From: Lacisediminihabitans sp040549525
Lineage (GTDB): Bacteria > Actinomycetota > Actinomycetes > Actinomycetales > Microbacteriaceae
DNA length: 64,000 nt
Assembly: GCF_040549525.1 (NCBI RefSeq)
Contig: NZ_JBEPTM010000012.1
Location: forward strand, 1 to 64,000
Direction of reading: 5' to 3'
Both the position numbers and the translations under genes were made by a program. Below, one piece after another: positions 45,037 through 53,013 of this stretch (position 1 is its first letter; the number at the start of each line of letters is the position of its first letter). The notes beneath the pieces were generated by a model. The model made no database searches. It was not told where the DNA came from and was given only the letters and a program-made list of their open reading frames with translations.

Positions 45037-46386
45037 ATGGCCACCCGAACCAAAACCACCGCGGTAGCGGAACCCGATGTCGCCGAAGGGGTCAGCGCCG
45101 ACCTCTCGGATGCCGCGGCCGCGCCCGCGAAGTCCACGCCCGTGAAGAAGGCAGCCCCGGCGAAGAAGGCGGCAGCCGCCAAGGCACCCGCAGCCGCCAA
45201 GGCACCCGCCAAGAAGGCGCCGGCCAAGCGCGCCGGCAAGGCTGCGAACTCCGATGAGGAAGACGGCCCCGACGACGAGGCCGACACCGAGGCGGAAGTC
45301 GTCGTCGTGGTCGATGACGGCAAGGACGATGACGCGAAGGAAGAGACCGCAGAGGATTCCGACGAGGAGAAGGAGGACAAGACCGTAGAGGTCCTGCCCT
45401 CCGGTGCGCTCGTGTTGTCTCTCGTCGACGACGAAGACGAAGTTCCGGTCTACTCCTCGGCGATCACCGGTGCCACCGCCGACCCGGTCAAGGACTACCT
45501 CAAGCAGATCGGAAAGGTCGCCCTTCTCAACGCTGCCGAGGAGGTCGAGCTCGCCATGCGCATCGAGGCGGGGCTCTTCGCCGAGGACAAGCTCGCCGAC
45601 ATGACCCCGGCAGAACTCAAGTCGCAGCTCGGACGTGAGCTCACCTGGGTGGCGAAGGACGGACAGCGCGCCAAGAGCCACCTGCTCGGAGCCAACCTCC
45701 GACTCGTCGTCTCGCTCGCAAAGCGCTACACGGGTCGCGGAATGCAGTTCCTCGACCTCATCCAAGAGGGCAACCTCGGGCTCATCCGCGCCGTCGAGAA
45801 GTTCGACTACACCAAGGGCTTCAAGTTCTCCACCTACGCGACCTGGTGGATCCGCCAGGCGATCACGCGAGCGATGGCCGACCAGGCCCGCACCATCCGT
45901 ATCCCGGTGCACATGGTCGAGGTCATCAACAAGCTCGCTCGCGTGCAGCGCCAGATGCTGCAGGATCTCGGTCGCGAGCCCACCCCGGAGGAGTTGAGCC
46001 GCGAGCTCGACATGACCCCCGAGAAGGTCATCGAGGTGCAGAAATACGGGCGCGAGCCCATCTCGCTGCACACCCCCCTCGGCGAGGATGGCGACAGCGA
46101 GTTCGGCGACCTCATCGAAGACACCGAAGCTGTCGTGCCGGCGGATGCCGTCGGCTTCACCATGCTGCAGAAGCAGCTCGAGTCCCTTCTCGATTCGCTC
46201 TCCGAGCGCGAGGCCGGCGTCATCCGCATGCGTTTCGGACTCGGCGATGGAATGCCGAAGACCCTCGACCAGATCGGTGACACGTTCGGCGTGACGCGCG
46301 AGCGCATCCGCCAGATCGAGTCGAAGACGATGGCGAAACTGCGCCACCCGTCGCGGTCGCAGTCTCTCCGCGACTACCTCGAGTAA
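45037..46386 (+). CDS. sigA: Primary RNA polymerase sigma factor (SigA/RpoD)
   Basis: The 449-residue factor has a Lys/Ala-rich and then acidic N-terminal extension (about residues 1-135; region 1.1 in primary factors). Region 1.2 follows (DPVKDYLKQIGKVALLN), then region 2 (NLRLVVSLAKRYTGRGMQ, GNLGLIRAVEKFDYTKG, STYATWWIRQAI), region 3 and region 4 (RFGLGDGMPKTLDQIG, VTRERIRQIESKTMAKLRHP). ATG 45037 with AAAGG upstream is used; a longer frame to 44881 has no support. About 240 nt of non-coding promoter region precedes the gene. The murT-like gene begins 5 nt after its stop. Confidence 0.95.
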   Translation: MATRTKTTAVAEPDVAEGVSADLSDAAAAPAKSTPVKKAAPAKKAAAAKAPAAAKAPAKKAPAKRAGKAANSDEEDGPDDEADTEAEVVVVVDDGKDDDAKEETAEDSDEEKEDKTVEVLPSGALVLSLVDDEDEVPVYSSAITGATADPVKDYLKQIGKVALLNAAEEVELAMRIEAGLFAEDKLADMTPAELKSQLGRELTWVAKDGQRAKSHLLGANLRLVVSLAKRYTGRGMQFLDLIQEGNLGLIRAVEKFDYTKGFKFSTYATWWIRQAITRAMADQARTIRIPVHMVEVINKLARVQRQMLQDLGREPTPEELSRELDMTPEKVIEVQKYGREPISLHTPLGEDGDSEFGDLIEDTEAVVPADAVGFTMLQKQLESLLDSLSEREAGVIRMRFGLGDGMPKTLDQIGDTFGVTRERIRQIESKTMAKLRHPSRSQSLRDYLE

Positions 46387-46391
46387 ACCGC

Positions 46392-47729
46392 GTGGTGAGC
46401 GAGCAGAAAACAGGCGGGCTCCGCGGGCTCAGGTACTTCTTCCCCGTCGTGGCAGGCAAGGCCGTGCGCGCCCTCGCGAAGCTGCGTGGCGGCGGATCCG
46501 CGTTTCCGGGATACGTCACCACGAGGATGGCGCCGCATTTCCTGCGGGATGTCACGGGCCAGTTCCGCTACGGCATCGTCTACGTGCTGGGCAGCAACGG
46601 CAAGTCCACGACCACCCACATGCTGACCGAGGTGCTGAGGGGCCACGGACTCACCGTGTTCACCAATCCCTCCGGGGCGAATCTCCCGCAGGGGATCGCA
46701 TCGTCGATCCTCGCGGAGTCGAGCGTGCTCGGACGGGTGGATGCGGACATCGGCGTGTTGGAGGTCGATGAGGCCTTCGCCCTCGAGTTCGCCGCGGTCG
46801 TGCCGCCGTCGACGGTGCTCGTGCTGAACACGCAGGTCGACCAGCTCTATCGCTTCTATGAGACCGAGCGTGTCGCCGACATGATGCTGGACACCGCCCA
46901 GCAGGCGAGGTTGCACATCGTGACGAACCGCGAAGATCCCTACCTGTCGAAGATCGCCCGCCGCTATGTCGATGGAGATTCCACGACCGCGCCCGACATC
47001 ACCTACTTCGGAGCCTCAGCCGAAGTCATCGAGCGTGCCCCGCACGGGCTGTTCAATGCGAAGGACTACCGCGACCACGCGGTGCAGGCCGAATCCCATC
47101 GAGCCCTCGCCGAATTGGTGGCCACCGACCGCGCGGGCGCCACGATCACCGTCGACGGCACCAGCGTCGTCGTGACCCTGCCCGCGAAGGGGCTCCACTA
47201 CGCCATCGATGCCGCAGCGGCGCTGGCCACGGCGGCGGTCATCCTCGGAGACCGCTTCGACGGGGCATCCTCGGCCGCGGCATTCGCGGCGATGAAGCCG
47301 GCTTACGGGCGTGGCGAGCTGCTCGACTTCACCAACCGCGAGGGCGTGAACGAGCAGGTCGAATTCGTGATGTTCAAGAATGCCGCGAGCCTGCAACTGA
47401 ACCTCGATGCCCTTCCGGAGCCGCCGGAGCAGGTACTCCTTGCCATCGATGAGGGCACGCCCGACATCTCCTGGATCTACGACATCGACTTCGCCGCTCT
47501 GGATCATGTCGACGTCATCACCGGGGCAAAGGCGTGGCAGATCGCGCTGCGTCTCGAGCACGAAGGGATCACCATCGGGGTGGTCGAACCCGACCTGAAA
47601 AAGGCGATCGACATCATGCGCGCCCTGCCCCGACCGTCCACCGGGTTGAAGACCTGGATCGTGAACTACGAGATCATGATGCTCGCGCGTAAGCAGATCG
47701 GTTTCCTCGAACTGGAGAACCAGCGATGA
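46392..47729 (+). CDS. MurT-like Mur ligase without zinc ribbon
   Basis: The 445-residue protein is a MurT homologue. It has the ATP loop GSNGKSTTT (67-75), SGANLPQGIAS, LEVDEAF, the DQL...YE segment (150-157) and the C-terminal MurT domain (DUF1727) with DISWIYDIDF (358-367), which holds the Asp used in the MurT/GatD triad. Canonical MurT carries a four-cysteine zinc ribbon in the middle domain; here the corresponding stretch (about 185-265) has no Cys, nor does the rest of the protein. MurT normally activates the alpha-carboxyl of lipid II D-Glu as acyl phosphate. It overlaps gatD by four bases. GTG 46392 is the most likely start. Confidence 0.85.
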   Translation: MVSEQKTGGLRGLRYFFPVVAGKAVRALAKLRGGGSAFPGYVTTRMAPHFLRDVTGQFRYGIVYVLGSNGKSTTTHMLTEVLRGHGLTVFTNPSGANLPQGIASSILAESSVLGRVDADIGVLEVDEAFALEFAAVVPPSTVLVLNTQVDQLYRFYETERVADMMLDTAQQARLHIVTNREDPYLSKIARRYVDGDSTTAPDITYFGASAEVIERAPHGLFNAKDYRDHAVQAESHRALAELVATDRAGATITVDGTSVVVTLPAKGLHYAIDAAAALATAAVILGDRFDGASSAAAFAAMKPAYGRGELLDFTNREGVNEQVEFVMFKNAASLQLNLDALPEPPEQVLLAIDEGTPDISWIYDIDFAALDHVDVITGAKAWQIALRLEHEGITIGVVEPDLKKAIDIMRALPRPSTGLKTWIVNYEIMMLARKQIGFLELENQR

Positions 47730-48463
47730 GCGCCCTGACGATAGTGCAGCTCTACCCGGATGAACTCGGCGTGGCCGGAGATCGCGGCAATGTCATGGCT
47801 TTGACAAAGCGACTCGAGCACGCCGGACACTCGGTCACCGTAGTCGCGCACGAAGTGGGATCCGAACTGCCGACGGACGTGGATCTCGTCGTCGTGGGCA
47901 ACGGTCCACTGTCGGCGATGCGCAACATCCACTCCGACCTGCTGGCGAATGGGGACCGGCTGCGGGCGCTCCGCGAAAGCGGAGTGCCGATCTTCGCCTA
48001 CGGCTCCGGGGCTGAGCTGCTCGGCCACTCGATCTCCCTCCTCGACGGGGGGTCCCTCGAGGGGCTCAGCATCCTCCCCTTGACGGCGACCCGCGTGGCC
48101 ACCCGATCCGTCGGCTATGTCATCGTCGACTCTCCATTCGGCCAGATCGTCGGCTTCGAAGACAACGCATCGCGCTGGACGCTGGATTCCGGTGCCAAGC
48201 CGCTCGGGATTCTCGAGGCGGGAACGGGCAACGGGGAAGGATCGGTCGAGGGCGTGCTCGACGGTAGTGCGATCGGCACCCAGGTCGGCGGCCCCGTACT
48301 GCCCCTCAACCCCCTTCTCACCGACGCGATCATCGCCTCGGTGGCGGAGCGTCGCGGCCTGCCCGCAACCTCGTCAGCGGCAAACGAGAGCCTCGACCTC
48401 TACGCCACGCGGGCCCGAGAAGTGATCATCTCCCACGCGAAGCACGTATTCTCGAGGATCTAG
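47726..48463 (+). CDS. GatD-like glutaminase homologue lacking catalytic Cys and His
   Basis: The 245-residue protein matches GatD of lipid II isoglutaminyl synthase over its length (VVVGNGP, IFAYGSGAELLGHS, IVGFEDNASRWTL, GILEAGTGNG, VLPLNPLLTD). In functional GatD the nucleophile lies in a C-G-G-Y-Q elbow and the His in a YLHGP motif. Here these read YGSGAE (93-97) and QVGGP (186-190), and the protein contains no Cys anywhere. It cannot release ammonia from glutamine by the known mechanism. It presumably remains a partner of the MurT-like protein, perhaps admitting another amine. The gene is followed after 13 nt by the racemase-like pair. Confidence 0.85.
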   Translation: MSALTIVQLYPDELGVAGDRGNVMALTKRLEHAGHSVTVVAHEVGSELPTDVDLVVVGNGPLSAMRNIHSDLLANGDRLRALRESGVPIFAYGSGAELLGHSISLLDGGSLEGLSILPLTATRVATRSVGYVIVDSPFGQIVGFEDNASRWTLDSGAKPLGILEAGTGNGEGSVEGVLDGSAIGTQVGGPVLPLNPLLTDAIIASVAERRGLPATSSAANESLDLYATRAREVIISHAKHVFSRI

Positions 48464-48476
48464 GTTCGCCAGGACC

Positions 48477-49163
48477 TTGGTCTCGGTGCGAGAGGTGATG
48501 ACGCTGCCCGGTTCACGCATACACAGCGCGAGCATCGACCTCTCGGCGATCCGTGACAACGCCGCCGTGCTCGCGCGCCGGGCTGGTTCTCGCGTGCTGC
48601 TGGCCGATGTGAGGGCGGATGCCTATGGGCACGGCCTCACCGCGGTGACCGACGCCGCCCTGGACGGTGGCGCCTTCGTGCGGGATCTCGACTTCGCCGC
48701 ATCCGCCGACCCGAATAGCGGGTTCGTCTCCGCGGGCGTCGCGCTGTACGGCCTCTCGTCCGATCCCGAACTGCGGCCAGCCATGCGAGTGAGCGCGCTC
48801 GTCGTCGGAACGAAGACCATCGATGCGGGCGAGAGCGTGTCCTATGGCTACACCTGGACAGCGAGTGAACGGACCAACCTGGCGCTGGTCGGCATCGGCT
48901 ACGCCGACGGCCTCGACCGCATCGCCAGCAACGTGGGATCCCTCCTTCTCGGGGGAGTCGCGCGGCGCATCGTGGGGCGCGTTGCCATGAACGCGCTGGT
49001 GCTCGAGCTCGGAGAGGGCTCGGCCGCGATCGGCGACGAAGCCGTCGTCTTCGGCGATCCTGGTGCGGGTGAACCGGCGGTGTGGGACTGGGCCGGCAGC
49101 CTCGGGCGTCCCTCCGCCGAGATCGTCTCCGTCTTCGGCAGTCACCTGCCGCGGGAGTACTGA
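48477..49163 (+). CDS. Shortened alanine-racemase-like protein (Tyr domain only)
   Basis: The 228-residue protein keeps the beginning of an alanine racemase (SIDLSAIRDNAAVLA, VRADAYGHG) and the whole C-terminal beta domain (VALYGLSS, ESVSYGYTWTA, GIGYADGLDR, GRVAMN). Most of the TIM barrel is missing between about residues 60 and 85. The PLP-binding Lys is Arg (R46). The catalytic Tyr of GYADG (Y142) is intact. It cannot bind PLP alone. The frame is open and its TGA overlaps the ATG of the next gene, so it is translated, not decayed. The start is uncertain: TTG 48477, GTG 48486 or ATG 48498. Confidence 0.8.
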   Translation: MVSVREVMTLPGSRIHSASIDLSAIRDNAAVLARRAGSRVLLADVRADAYGHGLTAVTDAALDGGAFVRDLDFAASADPNSGFVSAGVALYGLSSDPELRPAMRVSALVVGTKTIDAGESVSYGYTWTASERTNLALVGIGYADGLDRIASNVGSLLLGGVARRIVGRVAMNALVLELGEGSAAIGDEAVVFGDPGAGEPAVWDWAGSLGRPSAEIVSVFGSHLPREY

Positions 49164-50224
49164 TGGCGTCGTCCGATCCGATGACGGTGCCGACGGCGAC
49201 GGTGGATCTGTCCGCCTACCGTCGCAACCTCGCGCGACTCAGCGAGCGGATCGCACCGGCCGCACTGATGGCGGTGGTGAAGGCGGATGCCTACGGCCAC
49301 GGTCTCGTGCCTGTTGCGCGCGCCGCGGTGGAGGCGGGACTCGGATGGATCGGCTCCCTCGACATCGAGACCGGTCTGATACTGCGCGAGAACGGCATCC
49401 CGCGCGAGGTGGCGGTGTTCACCTGGCTGCTCGGACCCGGTGAGGACTATGCGGCGGCGATCGAGGCCGAGTTGGACCTCGGCGTGTCGACGATCGGCCA
49501 GCTCGAGGCGATCGCGGGTGCCGGCGCCCCCCTGCGAGCGCGGGTTCACCTCAAGATCGATACCGGCCTCCACCGCAACGGCGCGAGCATCCACGAATGG
49601 CCCGGACTCGTGGCGCGGGCCATCGAGCTGTCCGATCGCGTCGAGCTCGTCGGAGCCTGGACCCACATCGCCGAGGCCTCGGACGACGACGACTCGATCG
49701 CCATCGAACGTTTCACCACAGCGGTCGCCGTGGCGGAGGGGCTAGGCGCACGCTTTGCCGTCCGCCATCTCGCGGCCAGCGCAGCCGCGTTCGCGAGGGC
49801 CGACGCGCGTTTCGATCTGGTGCGGATCGGGGCCTTCTCCTACGGCATCTCCCCTGGGGGCGGCATCACTCCCTCATCGCTGTGGCTGGAACCGGTGATG
49901 ACCCTGACGGCCCCCGTCATCGCCGTGCGTGATGGACTCGCGACCGTCGGCATCGGCTTCGGTGACGGCATCCCGAGCGCAGCGGCCGGGGTCCTGCAAC
50001 TCTCCATCTATGGTCGCCTCCACGAGATCGTCGCGGTGCACATCGACACCCTCGTGGTCGAAACGGGGGAGGCGCTGGTGCGATCGGGTGACACTGCGGT
50101 GCTCTTCGGCAGTGGCGCGGACGGCGAGCCGACGCTGCAGGAGTGGGCCGACGAGCTCGGCACGATCGGTGAAGAGATCGTGACGCGACTGAGTCCGCGA
50201 ATCCGGCGCCGGTTTTTCGAGTGA
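49163..50224 (+). CDS. Alanine-racemase-like protein with PLP barrel but no catalytic Tyr
   Basis: The 353-residue protein has a full PLP barrel: K40 in VVKADAYGHG, K131 and R138 in KIDTGLHRNG, H168 in AWTHIAEA, R221 in LVRIGAFSYG. The C-terminal domain is defective: the VSYG segment is missing and the GYADG motif reads GFGDG with F266 in place of the catalytic Tyr. The upstream protein has exactly those parts. The substrate may be alanine, but a diamino acid is possible. Canonical actinobacterial alr usually lies beside tsaE; this one does not, so another alr probably exists in the genome. Confidence 0.85.
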   Translation: MASSDPMTVPTATVDLSAYRRNLARLSERIAPAALMAVVKADAYGHGLVPVARAAVEAGLGWIGSLDIETGLILRENGIPREVAVFTWLLGPGEDYAAAIEAELDLGVSTIGQLEAIAGAGAPLRARVHLKIDTGLHRNGASIHEWPGLVARAIELSDRVELVGAWTHIAEASDDDDSIAIERFTTAVAVAEGLGARFAVRHLAASAAAFARADARFDLVRIGAFSYGISPGGGITPSSLWLEPVMTLTAPVIAVRDGLATVGIGFGDGIPSAAAGVLQLSIYGRLHEIVAVHIDTLVVETGEALVRSGDTAVLFGSGADGEPTLQEWADELGTIGEEIVTRLSPRIRRRFFE

Positions 50225-50285
50225 GTGTCCCGCGCCGAGCGAGCTGAGCACCGCTACCCAGTCAGCACAGCACTCCGCAGACAGC

Positions 50286-50317
50286 ACAGCGCCCCCGGCC
50301 GGAGCCGAGGGCGCTGT
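50286..50317 (+). terminator. Terminator between racemase-like gene and DUF7455 gene
   Basis: A hairpin with nine base pairs (ACAGCGCCC with GGGCGCTGT), one mismatch and four more pairs closes on a four-base loop. It lies between two convergent genes and marks the end of the sigA-murT-gatD-racemase cluster. Confidence 0.8.
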
Positions 50318-50343
50318 CTGAAATCGAGGGGGGCGGTAGCCGC

Positions 50344-50580
50344 TTAGGCGCGGTTGTCCTGGAGCAGTCGGTCTGACTCGTCGTGCCAGTCGCTGGCGAC
50401 CGTCGCGAGCTTCTCCTGGTACTTCTTGCCGTGGTGTGCGCAGAACAGCAGTTCGCTGGAACCGATGGCGACACGGATGTAGGCCTGTGCGCCGCAGCTG
50501 TCGCAGCGGTCTGCCGCAGTGAGCTGGTGGCTCGAGTCGAGTTCGTTCACCGCGGTCGTGGTGGGTGCAATCTGAGTCAT
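50344..50580 (-). CDS. DUF7455 small zinc-ribbon protein
   Basis: The 78-residue protein has RCDSCGAQAY and LLFCAHHGKKY, giving C-x2-C and C-x-H-H ligands of a small treble-clef-like zinc site. It is the actinobacterial DUF7455 family, usually placed near parE/gyrB or sigA genes; function unknown. GGAG precedes the start. Confidence 0.85.
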   Translation of the reverse strand: MTQIAPTTTAVNELDSSHQLTAADRCDSCGAQAYIRVAIGSSELLFCAHHGKKYQEKLATVASDWHDESDRLLQDNRA

Positions 50581-50803
50581 GAGTTGCTCCTCCGGTTTCC
50601 TATCAATAATTCGTTGTTCCTATCCAAACACGCGCGGATTACATCGTGATGACGAAACCCGTGTATTTCGCTGAACGCGTAGCACCCAGTGGTGGGGGTG
50701 TCGCACGTCGGGGACGGTGACGTTGGTCGTTAGTGTTTAACGCGGCCCGGCCAGCATCCATTCCCGTTCACGCGATGCCGGCGGCGCCGCGAAGGAGATT
50801 CAC

Positions 50804-52903
50804 TTGGCGAGTTCGGACTATTCCGCGCGGCACCTCTCGGTGCTCGAGGGCCTCGAGGCCGTGCGGAAGCGCCCAGGAATGTACATCGGATCCACGGATT
50901 CCCGTGGGCTCATGCACTGCCTGTGGGAGATCATCGACAATTCCGTCGACGAAGCGCTCGGCGGCAACGGCGACGAGATCAGCGTGGTGCTCCACTCGGA
51001 CAACAGCGTCGAGGTCCGGGACCGCGCGCGTGGCATCCCGGTCGATATCGAGCCGAAGACCGGACTCTCCGGCGTCGAGGTCGTCTTCACGAAGCTCCAC
51101 GCCGGCGGCAAATTCGGCAGTGGATCGTATGCAGCTTCCGGGGGACTGCACGGCGTGGGGGCATCCGTCGTCAACGCGCTGTCGGAGCGACTCGACGTCG
51201 AAGTCGACCGCGACGGCAAGACCTGGGCGATGTCATTCCACCGCGGGGAGCCGGGAACCTTCGCAGACTCCGCGGACGGCCCGAGGGCCGATGCGGTGTT
51301 CACCCCGTTCGAGAACAAGAGCGAGCTGAGAGTCGTGGGCAAGGTCGCGCGCGGCGTGACCGGCACTCGGATCCGGTACTGGGCGGATCCGCAGATCTTC
51401 AGCCGAGGCACCACCTTCCAGACCGACGAGCTCTCGACCCGCGCCCGACAGACCGCGTTTCTCGTGCGCGGTCTCGGCATCGCCATCACCGACGAGCGCG
51501 GCGAGGAGCCGAGCACCGAACTCTTCCGCTTCGACGGCGGGATCGGCGAGTACGTGGACTTCCTCGCTCCCGACACGGCCCTCACGGAGACGTGGCGGAT
51601 GTCGGGAACCGGCACTTTCAGCGAGACCGTTCCCGTGCTCGACGACAAGGGACACATGGTCGCGACCGAACTCGAGCGCGAGTGCGAGGTGGATATCGCG
51701 CTGCGCTGGGGTACCGGTTACGAGACGGTCTTCCGCAGCTACGTGAACATCATCGCCACGCCGAAGGGCGGCACCCACCAGGCCGGCTTCGAAGCCGGCA
51801 TGCTCAAGTTCCTGCGCTCCCAGGTCGAGCAGAACGCGCGCCGGCTCAAGGTCGGCACGGGGGCGAACAGCACGGAGAAGATCGAGAAGGACGACATCCT
51901 CGCCGGGCTCACTGCGGTCTTGACGGTGCGGCTTCCGGAGCCGCAGTTCGAGGGGCAGACCAAGGAGATCCTCGGGACTCCGGCCGTGCGCAACATCGTG
52001 GCTGCCGTGGTGGCGAAGACCATGGCCGAGAGGTTCGGCTCGCCCAAGCGCGACGACAAGACCCAGTCGGCTCTGGTGCTCGACAAGATCGTCGCGGAGA
52101 TGAAGTCCCGCATCTCTGCGCGGGCGCACAAGGAGACGCAGCGCCGCAAGAACGCGCTCGAGAACTCGTCCCTTCCGGCAAAGCTCGTGGACTGCCGCAG
52201 CTCGGATGTCGCCAACAGCGAGCTCTTCATCGTGGAGGGGGACTCCGCGCTCGGCACGGCCAAGCTGGCCCGTGACAGCGAGTATCAGGCGCTCCTGCCC
52301 ATCCGCGGCAAGATCCTCAATGTGCAGAAGGCATCGGTCTCCGACATGCTGGGGAACGCCGAATGCGCCTCGATCATCCAGGTGATCGGTGCCGGTTCCG
52401 GGCGAAGCTTCGACCTTGCGACCGCGCGGTACGGCAAGGTGATCATCATGAGCGATGCGGATGTCGACGGTGCCCACATCCGCACCCTGCTGCTCACGTT
52501 GTTCTTCCGCTACATGCCCGACATGATCAGGGACGGGCGGGTGTATGCGGCGGTTCCCCCGCTGCACCGGGTGATCGTGATGAATCCCGGAACGAAGCCG
52601 AACGAGACGATCTACACCTACTCGGAGCAGGAACTCACTGGCGTGCTCACGGGGCTGAAGAAGTCCAACAGGCGCTACCAGGATCCCATCCAGCGCTACA
52701 AGGGGCTCGGTGAAATGGATGCCGACCAGTTGGCGACCACCACGATGGACCGGCACCACCGCACCCTACGGCGAGTGCAGATCACCGACGCGGTGAATGC
52801 CGAGCGCGTGTTCGAGTTGCTCATGGGAAACGATGTGGCCCCACGCAAGGACTTCATCATCGCCGGTTCCGACGGACTGTCCCGCGAACGCATCGACGTC
52901 TGA
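50804..52903 (+). CDS. parE: DNA topoisomerase IV subunit B
   Basis: The 699-residue type IIA topoisomerase B subunit has a GHKL ATPase (EIIDNSVDEALGG, GGLHGVGASVVNALS), a transducer domain, and the TOPRIM domain (EGDSALGTAKLARD, MSDADVDGAHIRTLLLTLFF). The TTG start at 50804 is supported by GAAGGAG six bases upstream and by the conserved start SDYSARHLSVLEGLEAVRKR. The A subunit is encoded convergently next door, which identifies the pair as ParE/ParC and not GyrB/GyrA, although the names cannot be separated with certainty. Confidence 0.92.
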   Translation: MASSDYSARHLSVLEGLEAVRKRPGMYIGSTDSRGLMHCLWEIIDNSVDEALGGNGDEISVVLHSDNSVEVRDRARGIPVDIEPKTGLSGVEVVFTKLHAGGKFGSGSYAASGGLHGVGASVVNALSERLDVEVDRDGKTWAMSFHRGEPGTFADSADGPRADAVFTPFENKSELRVVGKVARGVTGTRIRYWADPQIFSRGTTFQTDELSTRARQTAFLVRGLGIAITDERGEEPSTELFRFDGGIGEYVDFLAPDTALTETWRMSGTGTFSETVPVLDDKGHMVATELERECEVDIALRWGTGYETVFRSYVNIIATPKGGTHQAGFEAGMLKFLRSQVEQNARRLKVGTGANSTEKIEKDDILAGLTAVLTVRLPEPQFEGQTKEILGTPAVRNIVAAVVAKTMAERFGSPKRDDKTQSALVLDKIVAEMKSRISARAHKETQRRKNALENSSLPAKLVDCRSSDVANSELFIVEGDSALGTAKLARDSEYQALLPIRGKILNVQKASVSDMLGNAECASIIQVIGAGSGRSFDLATARYGKVIIMSDADVDGAHIRTLLLTLFFRYMPDMIRDGRVYAAVPPLHRVIVMNPGTKPNETIYTYSEQELTGVLTGLKKSNRRYQDPIQRYKGLGEMDADQLATTTMDRHHRTLRRVQITDAVNAERVFELLMGNDVAPRKDFIIAGSDGLSRERIDV

Positions 52904-52914
52904 GACGAGCGCCC

Positions 52915-52929
52915 GCGGGTGAGACCCGC
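52915..52929 (+). terminator. Weak hairpin after parE
   Basis: GCGGGT and ACCCGC pair around GAG in the gap between convergent parE and parC. Short stem, so only a candidate terminator. Confidence 0.3.
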
Positions 52930-53013
52930 CCCCGCATCCTCGGCGCGTGCCGCCCGGTGGCGCGGAGGCCGGCGGCATCTCAGCTCGACCGTGCCCGAAC
53001 TGAGGGGCCGAAC

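Noticed and set aside
48477..49163. Calling the short racemase a pseudogene
   Set aside because: The frame is open throughout, catalytic C-terminal motifs are conserved, spacing is operonic and the stop is coupled to the next start; all this suggests selection.
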